The notes below the pieces were generated by a model. That model was given only the letters and a program-made list of their open reading frames with translations, ran no database searches and was not told where the DNA came from. A program made the position numbers and the translations under genes. Below, in pieces: positions 1 through 15,180 of a DNA stretch of 64,000 nucleotides. The DNA lies in the NCBI RefSeq assembly GCF_036785885.1, contig NC_092320.1:12587557-12651556 (forward strand), given 5' to 3'. Position 1 is the first letter of the stretch. Each line of letters starts with the position of its first letter. This DNA comes from Coffea arabica. Lineage: Eukaryota; Streptophyta; Magnoliopsida; Gentianales; Rubiaceae.

Positions 1-643
1 ACAAAAGAATTGACTACAAATACTGAAAATTTTTAAATATTATGTCATTGCCCTTAAATATTTTAAAATATATTTATGAGCTTTTCTTACCATTTTGATT
101 GTATGCACATGGCACAAACAAAAACGTACTTACCCAACAATTAAAGTGGTTTGAGATATATATAATAGTTATTTAAAATATCAAATTGACATCTTATAGT
201 TAACAATAAAGGAGGAGGAATTCAGAAATTTCTAACAAATCTTTACCTAGTAATATTTCAAAGATCTACAAAAAAATTAATTAGTGAATATCAATGTGCT
301 CTATGCTTTAAGATGAGTTAAAAATATATCTATTACTAAATATTGTGTAAGACTTAATATATGTATTTTTTTGTGAATAACTTTTATACTAAATATGTGT
401 ATCACCATGACCATGACAATTCTACTATGATGTCTATAAAGCAAGCTCCTAGCTAGGGAACTAGATGACTCCACAATCAGTGTTAAAGTAAGTAGTATCA
501 ACAAAAGACTAACTTGTGAAAACAACTAATACTAATCCCAAAGAAGACTCTTCTCAAAAGAACAATTACCGGACAATAGCACAGGGGACTAACTTACAAA
601 GACTGGCTTGTCAATAAAACAACCACCGGAAAAGAGCCACATC
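1..643. other. AT-rich intergenic DNA, no gene seen
   Basis: Very AT-rich. Short open frames here have no family resemblance and no coding-like composition. I see no RNA gene or clear transposon end. Confidence 0.6.
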
Positions 644-985
644 TTAATGAAACATATGCAAGAAATTGTGACTCAGTAGTTCATCAACAGATGCTCTGGA
701 GTTTACATCCCTAATCAAACATCGCTGAACAAAATCCCAGAACTGTGAGGTAGATTGGACAACTCAGGAACAACAAAGTCATTAATAATCTCGTTGTAAA
801 TCTGAAACTTATCAATGCGGGGAAAAGAGAAATGTCCCATATAAATTTCCAGCAATAAGATCCCCAAACTCCAAACATCACTTCTGTCTGTCGGTCGGTT
901 TTTCGCATTTGATGTTGCAACATTTCGGGACTACAGTATTGAATAGTGCCGAGGACTGTCAAAATGTTTCTGACAGTTGCGCTGA
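644..985 (-). pseudogene. MAP-kinase-kinase-like protein kinase remnant
   Basis: Read on the minus strand, this is the C-terminal half of a Ser/Thr kinase domain in three frames. Near 960-985 it reads GISATVRN, like the DFG-x-S region of plant MKKs. It continues into the activation-loop/APE motif GTIQYCSPEML, then shifts frame near 870 to DVWSLGILLLEIYMGHFSF, where YMGHF is typical of MKKs. It shifts again near 735 to DFVQRCLIRDV and LLSHNFL, and stops at 644-646. The ATP loop, the catalytic HRD segment and the N-terminus are missing. Two single-base-type frameshifts and the absent N-lobe make it non-functional. The MKK assignment comes from motif resemblance only; another STE-group kinase is possible. 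Confidence 0.7.
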
Positions 986-1163
986 TTTCCTTTAAGATTT
1001 CAAAAACATAGGTCCATTTGAATTAGCTTTTTTTTGGGGGTGTTTTCTAAAAATTTTATTGTAGCGATGTATTTGAAAAACTGTTACTTATTTTGAAGGT
1101 GCTTTTAAGTAATATATGTTGGGGTATTTTTAGAATTTAAAAATTTTATGGTAATTTTAAAAA

Positions 1164-1620
1164 ATGAAAAATAACATTACTGACCACTGGCATCCACCGC
1201 TACCACCCACCACCAACACCGCTTTCTTCCTCCTTTTCCCTTTTCTTCTTCTTCCTCTTCTCATCCCCTCTCTGATCACAACTAGAGGGAAGCGACCAAA
1301 TCTAATCATGACTATTCGATTACAACTAGAGGGAGATCGCAACTAGAGAGTCACAATCGGAGTTCCTTGAGGTCGTGACCAGAGAGAACTATAGAGAGGG
1401 GAGGGGAAGGGGGTTTCGGCGGGAAAGGATAGAAGAGAAGAGAGAGGAAGGAAGAAATGAGCAAGGAGGAGGAAAGGAGGGGAGTAAGAATAAGAAGGCA
1501 GAAGAAAGGGGGGAAACAGTGAGAGGAGGAGGGAGGGAGTGATGCCCGTGGTAGGTGATGGCTGTAGGTGCCGATGGTAGGTGGTGTTGGTGGTGGGTGG
1601 TAAAAGAGTGAAAAAAGAAA
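1164..1620. repeat. CT/GA-biased block with 20-bp inverted arms
   Basis: A pyrimidine-rich stretch is followed by a purine-rich one (GGAGG/GAAGG runs). The 20 bases at 1201-1220 are the exact reverse complement of 1583-1602, so the block can fold into a long imperfect hairpin. It is probably a foldback-type element or degenerate simple repeat. Open frames here are low-complexity shadows. Confidence 0.55.
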
Positions 1621-1685
1621 GATGGTATAATTTTATTTATTTATTTATTTTTAAATGTATTTGAAAGTGTGTATGTTTTTTACAG

Positions 1686-1915
1686 GTTTGTTTGGATAGT
1701 GTATTATTTGAAATATTATTTGGAATAATTACTGTAGCACTTTTTGTGATATGATGTATGTGAGATAAAAAGGTGATTGGGAATATAAAAAGGTAGGTTG
1801 GAAAATATGTTTGTGATGCAAGCAAAACATTATTTGAAATAATTTTGGAAAATATTGTTTTTAGACTTGTATTTGGAGTGTTACTGTAGACTCCAAATAC
1901 AAAAACCGTTTTTGA
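1686..1915. repeat. Hairpin MITE-like repeat, TTTGGAT family, diverged
   Basis: It opens with TTTGTTTGGATAG, then carries the family core (ACTGTAGCAC, GATGTATGTGAGATAAAAAGG). The same core recurs near 11632, 15691, 38700, 45738, 53300, 55971, 57213 and 58640. The right end is poorly defined and no target duplication was found. Confidence 0.5.
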
Positions 1916-1930
1916 GAAACAAAAGAGTTT

Positions 1931-3560
1931 AGATGCCTCTCTTAAAACTAATTAGCTTGTAACAAGTCAACTCAATTCAAAATAAAAAAAAGTAAAAATT
2001 TATTTTAAAAAGAAAGAAGACATTGTGGTCCAAAAATGCCCCCCGTATGTTACATTAGGTAGTTAATATGTTATGTAAAACTATATTTTGTCATTTTAAC
2101 AAAGCCAAAAGTGAGGGGTTGTAGGTACAAGTGCTAGCAAATGCAACATATCATTATATCAATTTCGGGCTTGTGCAACTATGTGCAATAGACTTCAATT
2201 AACACTCATATAGCAGCGGCAACAAACAATTAAAGAGTATACATATTAAATGGCATGCCCTGCTTTCAAATTTATGCATGATCGAACCTCCTGTTTTCAC
2301 TTGTAGGCCATTATTTGGTATGATCAAGAAAAAATTGAGAATCTACAACTAAATAACATAATTCCTAAATTTGGACATCAGAAAAAAAAAATCTTTCCTC
2401 TTGCTTTAATTAAGATGCTCATGCTCAGAAATTTGTTGACAAGAATTAGAGAGCAATTTTCCTCGTCTTGAAGTGCACTCAAACCCTTAGCTACACAATA
2501 ACTGCAAGTTCAAACTCTATTTCTCTTCGAAAAAAAAAATAATGTCAATTTCTCGATCTCTCAAGTATGATTTCTTTAACTTTTGGGTTGGACATATCAA
2601 TCAGAAAAGGACACTTTTCTCATGGCAAATTAGATTTTTTAGTTCTAAATTGTGATTATATCTATTAATTCGTTTAACTAGTGATTTAGTTGATTGAGTT
2701 CACGCAATTGTCAAATGCCTTGTAAGATTTGAGGCTAATTCAATCATTTTCACCAGGCCTGATGTAAGCATTAGGCACCAAATTTTTGATAGGAGCTGTA
2801 TTTTAAATGTTTGAAACCTTGAGAAGGACCCAATTCTAGACTTTCTTTCTCTGTTTTGAAAATTCTTTTTTAACCCTTCTATTCTTACTGCTTTGGACTT
2901 CTTTTTTGGCACAAGTCAAATTGTCGAGCTTTAAACTTTTTAGGTTTCCATCTTCTGTGGAACTGGTCAACTTTACGTTAGCTGTTGGGCAGATACTGGA
3001 GTTTGTGAGATAATCAATACGAGTAGTTTTACTTTTATGCTTCAAAATTGCCAGACATGTGTGTTGTTTTTTCAAGGAACGGATCCTTCTCCGCTTTGCA
3101 GCAATAGTGATTAGCAAGCGGAAACATTAAGAACATTAACTTGCGCCATACTTTGTTGTTCGACTTGCTCTACGAGGAACTTAGAAAAATACTAGTATAA
3201 ATTATCTGAGCTAAAACTATCATTAAAGTCCCAATTTACCCCCAGTCCAGAAAGAATGTTTAAACATTTTCGGCACATTCTCTTTACTGTCGTTGGAGTA
3301 TTTCATTGGATCTACAACTTTTTTTTCCCCTTTTAAGGAAGACTCAATTATTTTATAAGCGAAAAAGAGAAAAGTCGAGATCCAACTAAGAGTCTCATGA
3401 TTTACAATATAGATTATAAACTCAATGGCTTGAACTTTTCATGTCAAAATAAGTTGACTGACCTATTAGCCACCAGTTATATAATATGACACTACTCAAA
3501 TAATTTTCCAACGAGCTGCTTTCTTGGTACGATCTTTGCATTAATACATTAGGAGTCCAG
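1931..3560. other. Intergenic DNA, nothing assignable
   Basis: AT-rich with scattered A and T runs. I recognise no gene, RNA or complete transposon in this 1.6 kb. Confidence 0.5.
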
Positions 3561-3652
3561 TAGTCAGTCACCATATCCTCCTACAATATAAACACCATGT
3601 TGTCTCGGTGCATATTCTCATTCTCATCCCATTGCAGAAACGTCTTCATAAG

Positions 3653-4078
3653 ATGGCATATTTACACCATTTCTGCTTCTTGCTCTCTCTGCCCCTTCTC
3701 ATCAACTGCACAAATGCAGCTACTCTTACCATCCGAAACCAGTGCCCTTACACTGTCTGGGCTGCAGCTGTCCCCGGTGGTGGCCGGCGCCTAGACCGCG
3801 GCCAAACTTGGACCCTCAACGTAGCACCTCACAGGGCACAAGCCCGCATCTGGGCTCGAACCAAGTGCACTTTCAACCTAGAGCATTGAAGGCTCCCGGC
3901 GGCCGCAACAATCCATGCACAGTTTTCAAGACTGATCAATATTGTTGCAACTCCGGGACGTGTGGACCTACGAATTATTCGAGCCCTGATGCTTAAAGTT
4001 ACCCCAAGGATGATCAAACTAGCTAGCACCTTCACTTGCCCTGGTGGAACTAATTATCGGGTGGTATTTTGTCCCTGA
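3653..4078 (+). pseudogene. Osmotin / thaumatin-like (PR-5) pseudogene, internally deleted
   Basis: PR-5 osmotins are secreted, disulfide-rich defence proteins of about 245 residues. The ATG at 3653 opens a signal peptide ([16 protein letters not shown]) followed by the mature N-terminus: [15 protein letters not shown], then RRLDRGQTW and ARIWARTKC. The frame stops at 3887-3889. After a frame change the C-terminal third follows ([17 protein letters not shown], then a CGPT motif), a stop replaces a codon near 3995, and after one more base shift the terminus FTCPGGTNYRVVFCP ends at 4076-4078. About 100 central residues, including the acidic cleft, are absent, and one conserved Cys before NNPC is Arg. 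With the deletion, two frameshifts and a stop, it cannot make the protein. A TATA-like motif lies near 3583. Confidence 0.88.
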
Positions 4079-5460
4079 AAATTCACAAATGCAACAATAA
4101 CAGTTGTTTTTGCTCGTGTATTCTTAGGAAAATTACGCACCGTGAAAGAATAAATCAAATAATGCAGCTCCTAATATAGAAGAATAGGAACGGTGCGTGA
4201 GCTGCTTGTTATGAGCATATGAATAAAACGAATTTTTAATTAGGCCAATGTTTCCACAGTCGTACAGTGACATTTTATGTTTACAATTCTTCACCAGTTC
4301 TTGATATGTATAAAAGGCTATAGTACTGAATGAGAAAATTGCTACTGTCGAGAACATTACAATTCCACGAACAAAGAACATTAGGATTTTTTTTTTTCAT
4401 TGACTATGAAATAAGAAATTGGATCTATTGGCCTTTCTGCTTTCCTCAAATTTCAACTTGAATTTACTGTACTAAACGTCGTTCTTGTTCATCTGAACTC
4501 GAACTTCAAGCAGTATCTCATGTTAAGTCGCGAAATTCTAACCCAGATTCAAACCCTTTCACATCTTCCCCCCGGATTGATGCAAAACTCAAGTTTGTCT
4601 CGTGTCTTAAACTGTAAGAAAGCTCATCTTTCTTGATTTAGAATATGTAAGAAACGAGCTGAAAAGGTCACAACTATTGGCTCAATCGAGAGTCAGTTAA
4701 CTCTTCTGTACAGATCATCGCTCAATTGATCAAATACTATAATACAATCCGTTAATCACACACCAACGTACTTATTTCGACTTATTTTTTTTTTGTTTTT
4801 AAAGGAAAAAATGTGTTAGGCCTAATATTAATTATATGTTACAGAAACTTCACAATTTACTGCTTTAAAGCATTTTTCTCTTTGAAATCTTCAAAAAAAA
4901 CTTCCAGTTAAAAGTATAATAATCATCATACATTTAGTACAGTACTGCATTATCATAACTAATCTGCTTTTCTAAAGAGGGGAAAAGACAAAGTGAGAAT
5001 TTGAGTTCTCTATTGACACTTACTTTAGAAATATTAGCGAGATTTGCATTATAGAAAATTTGACTAATTTCAAAAATCAAATAGAATACAGATTTCCAAA
5101 ATGTTTCAGTTTCAAAATTGTAAAAATAAAAAAAAAATAGAAAAAAGAAAAACAATAAGTAAATCTACAAAATGTTACTACATTAGTAGTAAATAAGAAA
5201 AATTATCAAAAACCTTAGACATCCGCAACATCACTAAAATTCTTTCTATTCCGGGTCGGGTTTTCCATAACGGGCACCCATTTACGCCCTTCCCTTCCCG
5301 TCCATACCACGCCAAATCTTGCACCTATGGGCTCCCTCTTACGCAGATTCTACTGATTGAAGAAGATTTTTTCATTTCTCCTAAACCCAGCTACACTCAA
5401 ATTATAATAGAACCCCCCTCTCCTTTTCAAAATTATAAAATTCATCCCCAATTCGTCCTC
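4079..5460. other. Intergenic DNA and promoter-proximal region of ARL1
   Basis: AT-rich to about 5200. From 5230 it becomes pyrimidine-rich and less AT-biased, as expected for a 5' UTR and proximal promoter just upstream of the 5' UTR intron of the next gene. No coding feature is supported. Confidence 0.5.
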
Positions 5461-5494
5461 CATTCTCTCAAGCAGACCCCTCCCCTTTTCCCAG

Positions 5495-5709
5495 GTAATA
5501 TTTTTTCCTCCTCCCTAGGTCTCTTCACCCTATCTCTATGTAGGCAAATTCTCTTCTTTTTTTTTTTTTTTTTTTGAAGGAAGGAAATGTAGGCAAATTC
5601 TCACTCTTAATAGCTGCTGAGTTACTTTAATTATCCTACCTATAACAAGGCATTCAATTGTTTCATTTTTTTTTTTTGTTGCTTTTGGGATTCTTCTTAT
5701 TGTTAACAG
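5495..5709 (+). other. Probable 5' UTR intron of ARL1
   Basis: It starts CAG|GTAATA and ends TTAACAG|GG, with a poly-T tract inside, 69 bases before the ATG. Leader introns are common in plant ARF-family genes. Inferred from consensus only. Confidence 0.6.
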
Positions 5710-5760
5710 GGAGGACTGCTACGATCTGATTTGAGTTAATTTGCGGTATTTTACGATTGA

Positions 5761-10203
<4,443 letters not shown>

Positions 10204-11334
10204 TGCTTGCTGTAATTGACTGAGGCTGAATAGGAAGTATATGGCTATTACTTGGTACGCTATGAATGTCATCAGGGGTTTTTGATTCTCACAGTTTTCT
10301 CAAGCAAACTACTGATAATGTTAATGTCCATTTTTTCCTCCAAAAGAACTCAAAGATGACGCACATCTGGCTGATCTTACCCTTTTTCCTTATGGTTCGG
10401 TTGTCAACTGCATCCATGATCCATCTCTTTTCAAGGATTACCCCCTTGCACAATATAATATAGTTTTTTTTTTCTCCCAAACTCTGCATGATTTGTATCT
10501 CAGTATTGTAGCTTTCCTATTATAAACCATCACTCGTTATGTGGCAATTTTTTGGAGAATCTTATATGATCCTTCAGCTCCCTGTGGTCTTCAGATGTCC
10601 TTGATCATCAGTTTCGCTTTTTTTATGATGATTTTGTACGGCAGAGAAGAACGCCCCCTTTTTTCCAGTAGGATTTAAGTGCGCCTAGCATAAGGACACA
10701 ATCTTTTTTTGGTGATTAACGAATTAAATTTCAGTAGTTTATCAGCTGCTGAGCACATCTGAAGCTTAGCACTGAGTATTAAATGAACAGTACCAACGCT
10801 GAGATCGATAACTGACTAAAGTGGCTTAATATTGAGATGCGGAGCTTTGATGTTGGCATCACACGAAGGCAACAATAGTGGCTGCTGTTCCCCTTTTTTG
10901 GGGTGAACGTTCATCTGGTTCATTGAAGAAATGTTTAAGCCTTTTCCCATCTGCTTCATGTATCTAAAAACAGATTAACAGAAATAGTTTCTTGACTTTC
11001 TCGAACGTCGAAATATTTCACGAGTTTTTTGAATTACAATTTTAGTGTTTAATGAATTAATTGTATAAGACAATTATATATATTCACTTTCCTAGGTTCC
11101 TTCTATTTTTACTCGAATTCCAAGACAAACCAACTGTACCTTATAACCCAAGTGTATACCTGTTGATGCAATTTTACCATGTATTACCATTTGCTTGCAT
11201 TCTACTTGGGGATAATTTTAGAAATCTCTGTTGAGATTTTTCATAATACAATTTTACGTAGTCTCTTTCATCTACTTGTATCATCATCTTTACTACAACA
11301 GTAATTTCTTAAATTTCACCATATAGTTTGATAT
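10204..11334. other. ARL1 3' UTR and intergenic DNA
   Basis: About the first 400-600 bases are probably 3' UTR. The rest is AT-rich with no recognisable gene. Open frames at 10266-10489 are not conserved-looking and overlap on both strands. Confidence 0.5.
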
Positions 11335-12117
11335 TTTTATATCGAAAAATGACCAATTTCGTCACTTAAAAGTTTTCAAAAGGATATTTTTAACTGGAAG
11401 GTATTGCTTAACAAACACACCATTTTATTTTCTTTGTGTTGTAGACACAGATTTTAGTTAACCCACTTTCATAAACGAATGTCACTGCCTCAAAGCTAAA
11501 ATCTAAAGGCCCAAGATACAAGTTCCTAAGCGCACTCGCTGGAGCCTAGACATACCTTGCCCAATAATACTAATTTTGAGTGTACCATGTCTTAATGTAA
11601 TTAATGTGTATACCAAACACAAATAATGAGTGTATTTGGATAGTAAATTATTTGGAATGACTTTTGTAAAAAAATTTTGTATCACTTTTTTGATGTGATA
11701 TATATGAGATAAAAAAATAGTTAAAAAATATGTTGACTATACAAGAAATAAAATTTTGACAAATATCTCAAAAGATAATTACCGGACATGGCTATTTTGG
11801 CTATTGTGCTAAATATAGTGATGGTTATAAAGGCAGGTGTCCACGGATACTTGTATTGTACTATGTCTCAATGTAATTAATTTGTGTGCCAGGCACAAAT
11901 AATATTCCTAAAAAATGATTACCGTTCACAGCTATGTTGATTGCTGTGCAGATAAATTATGCTCCTAAGTATAAAATTGCACCCCGCTATTTGTTCTCTT
12001 ATTACTTTTCTTTTCCTTCCCTTATTTGATTCATTCCACCACTCTAACCTTTGGATAGTAATCCTGCAATGACAATCAACGTGTTTTTTTTTTTTTTTTG
12101 TAATTTGTAGGCCTTGA
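11335..12117 (+). repeat. Duplicated block A1, copy without the hAT insertion
   Basis: The order of short matches parallels 24415-26210: AACACACCATTTTATTTTC, then GTAGACACA, TTTTAGTTAACCCACTTTCAT, GCTAAAATCTAAA and CACTCTAACCTTTGG. At 11447-11454 the sequence runs straight through where the other copy carries a 571-bp element, giving an empty-site reference. A hairpin MITE (about 11632-11770) lies inside this copy only. The motif near 11577-11625 recurs directly at 11853-11900. Confidence 0.7.
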
Positions 12118-12950
12118 ATTTTTTTTTTTTTTGTCGAAACGATAAGTGATTTTATATCATGAAATAAACTATACAATTCAAGCAAAGGCTTGATAACTAA
12201 AAACAACTAGTGCACAATGGCACTAAGGAATCACAAATTCCTCATCTTGAATGATATTCAACGCATAAGCGCTAATCCTATTAGTTAAATGATTATTATT
12301 TCCATCAACTAGACAAAAAGAGCACATTCGAAACAAGGCCTTCAAAGTGAGAATATCCTCTAGCAGTGTTGTGACGCGCATGTCCAGCGTTTTGGCATTC
12401 TGAATTAGATGAAAGACTCGCTTGTTGTCCAACTGCACGTGAATATTCTCAAACTGGTATACAGCAGCTTTACTAAGCAGTAATTTGACAGCTTGTAATT
12501 CATCAATGAGATGATTCCCGGAACTTCTCTCATGTAGCGCCCACCCTTGAGCCTGGTGTTGAAAATTCCCAGTGCATATGATCCCAATTCCGAGTTGAGA
12601 AGTGACCTTTCGCTCCTGTATTGCTAATCTCAGTGTCACTATATTATGGTCTTGCTCTTGTAGCTGCACTTGTGACTGCCGAGTTCTTGTTTCTTCTGTA
12701 CTCCGTGTTGATGGTATTTCATTAGCTTCCTTAAATTCAAACCACTCTTCCTGAGCTTTCTGAACCGTTTTCCATGGCTGCCTTTGCTTACCATCGAACT
12801 CTCTTGCATTTCTGCTTTTCCATATGTGCCAGAGGATGTTGGCTGTTAAAGATAGGTGATCATTTCCTTCTGTTCTAGCTTTGGCTTCTGTCACAGTGGT
12901 CCACCACTTCAAAATCTCATATTTATTCTCTTTTTTTTTTTTTACAAGTA
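12118..12950 (-). mobile_element. 5'-truncated LINE with RNase H-like ORF end
   Basis: On the minus strand an open frame ends at 12223 and encodes the C-terminal part of a plant LINE ORF2. A linker contains ANILWHIWKSRNAREF, followed by an RVT_3/RNase H-like fold (DELQAVKLLLSKA, then VQLDNKRVFHLIQ, then LVDGNNNHLTNRISAYAL). It is followed by a LINE-type 3' UTR (TTTATTTCATGATATAAAA, then CTTATCGTTTCGAC) and a poly-A, seen as the T run at 12119-12132. The residues before position about 35 of the frame are probably not LINE. Reverse transcriptase is absent, so this is a dead 5'-truncated copy. The final RNase H Asp position reads Asn. Target duplication not resolved. Confidence 0.82.
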
Positions 12951-13688
12951 GAAGGTTTTGAATCAAAAATTTACTATTTCCAATCCCTCCTTTCTTATAA
13001 TCCAACTCAATTCCTCCCTCGCAATAACAATTAAGTTTTTTTTTTAAGTGTAAGTGAAATGTTTCGATTCTGAAACCTCTTGCTTACACTTCTTGCTCTT
13101 TGTTAGGGCTGTGCATATTCGATATTTTTCGATTTACCAACCGATTTCGAATTCAATTTGGTAAAATGAAATCAGTAAAACATAACATGATCAGTAAAAC
13201 GGAAGTTTCGATTTCATAAATATCGAACTAGTATCGAAATCGGATTGGAGGGTTTTTAAATTTGATAAACCAATTTCGAATTAATAATTCAAAAATGAAA
13301 ACGGTTACCAGTTTCGATTTCGATATCGACATATATATACCTATGCAGATATAAATATAGTTATTATAGTAAAACAATAATACTTATATTAATACAATAA
13401 TACCAATTGCCATTTACCAAACAAATAAGAAATAAAAAAAAATACATGCACACATACACAAATGACAAATGACTTGTGAGATTAAGACAAGAAACTTTTA
13501 GGTTTTGACTTCAAGACCCAAGTTTGCAACTCCTAACCTTAGCGCCGTTGTTGCCATTCACACTCCTTCTACTCATTCCAGCTTTCGTCGCCCAAACCCC
13601 CAGCCACAGCTGTCACAACAATCACGACTTGTCGTCCTCCGCCTCTTAATTAAATGATTCAAGCATTCATCTCTCACAAGCAGTTGTA

Positions 13689-14094
13689 TGATGCAAAGGG
13701 CAATAGAGATCTGTTGTAAGAAGCTAACTAAATCAAGGGTTATAGAATTAAGAAGGCAACTCGAGAGAGAGATGATAATATTATTGATTGATGATGAAAT
13801 GAAGAGGATGAGTTGAGAATAATACAATTTTTCCAAATTGATCTATTTCCTATTCCTCTTGGCCCTTAGTACAAGATTTGTTCACAACCATTCTAATTCT
13901 GTAACTAACTTCCAGCTAACTAACTAACTTGTCTGACGTGGCATAACCGCCTTGCTTGACATAGTAATAACTAATTTCCAGTTGGCATGACTACTTATGC
14001 AATCATTACACAAATCATTACAATCACTGCTTATGCAATTATTGCAATAAAAATTCAATATTACAATCATTAGGAATTATTTTCAAATGTAACA
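13689..14094 (-). repeat. 3' LTR of the gypsy element
   Basis: It aligns with 19297-19683 along its length with many substitutions and small indels. Shared landmarks include GAGATCTGTTGTAAGAA, ATTATTGATTGATGATGAAA, CTCTTGGCCC and the terminal TGTAACA. Confidence 0.92.
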
Positions 14095-14112
14095 ATACTT
14101 CCCCCTCAAACA
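14095..14112 (-). other. Polypurine tract of the gypsy element
   Basis: Minus strand TTTGAGGGGGAAGTAT lies directly against the 3' LTR, the expected place for plus-strand priming in reverse transcription. Confidence 0.85.
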
Positions 14113-15180
14113 TTTCTTTTCCTCAAGAACTGAAGTGAGAATATTGCTGGTGAAGATCAAACCAGTATTCCCACGTTGTATCCCCTAGAAAGCTGTCACT
14201 CCACTGTACAAGAACCAGCGTAGCAGCAGTCCTTTCTCTACTCACCAACCTCCTGTCTAAAATAGCCATTGATTCTATAAGCAAATGGCCTTGATCAGTG
14301 ACTCTAGTAGGAATGTGTTACTGTACTGGTTGATTTCCCACATGTTTCTTCAAAAGAAATATATGGGAGGTGGGATGTATTTTGACATCTATAGGAAGTA
14401 GTAATTTATAAGCCAGGGAACTAACATTTTCAATGATCTGAAAGGGTCCAAAATAACATGGAGATAACTTCTGACAAGAGTGTAAGGTTGGAGTTTAACA
14501 TAAACGAAGTTCCCTAGCTCAAAGGTTCTCTCAGACTTATGTTGATCAACCTGCTGTTTCATTCAATGTTGAGCCTTTTGGAGGTTGTGCTTTAACAATG
14601 AAGAGTAGATTCTCTTGCGGTCAGACTTCTATACACATTATCTATAGTGGATGTGACTGCCCATAAACAAGCTCATAGGGTGTACTCCTAATAGTTGAGT
14701 GAAAGTTTGTGTTATACCAAAACTCTGCCAGAGGCAACCAGAAACATCATTGCTTTGGGTGATCATTGCACATGCATCTCAAGTAATTTTCCAAACATCT
14801 ATTAACAACCTCAGTTTGGCCATTTGACGAAGGGTGATAAGTAGTAGATAAATGCAGTTGTACCTTCAGCAGCTGAAATAGTTCCTTCCAAAAATGACTA
14901 ATGAAAGTTACATTCCTGCTATTGACTATAGTTTTAGGGAAACCATTGAGCCTATATATATTGTCTAAAAATGCTTGAGCAACTGAAAGTGCAGTGTAGG
15001 GATGTTTGAGAGGAATGAAATGACCATACTTGCTAAGTCTATCCACTACCACAAAGATAGTGTTCTTACCATCAGATTTGTGTAAAACATCAATAAAATT
15101 CATTGATATCTCAAATCACACACGCTCAGGAATAGGTAAAGGCTGCAGCAGACCTGAGGATGCCACATTTTCAACCTTGT
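14112..15180 (-). pseudogene. Integrase domain of the gypsy element (broken)
   Basis: The frame at 14747-15103 contains the integrase core: a first Asp in MNFID, DRLSKYGHF, then HFWKELF and YHPSSNGQTE with the catalytic Glu. At the second catalytic position the usual S-D-R-D reads NSRN, so the Asp is lost. Downstream, WLPLAEFWYN and TPYELVYGQ are readable but followed by stops. A chromodomain-like tail (LVLVQWSDS, then DTTWE) lies just before the polypurine tract. It is non-functional. Confidence 0.85.

Noticed and set aside
12880..13005. N-terminal part of the LINE open frame as genuine LINE protein
   Set aside because: It spans a poly-T tract and lacks LINE similarity. The homology begins at about the KWW motif.
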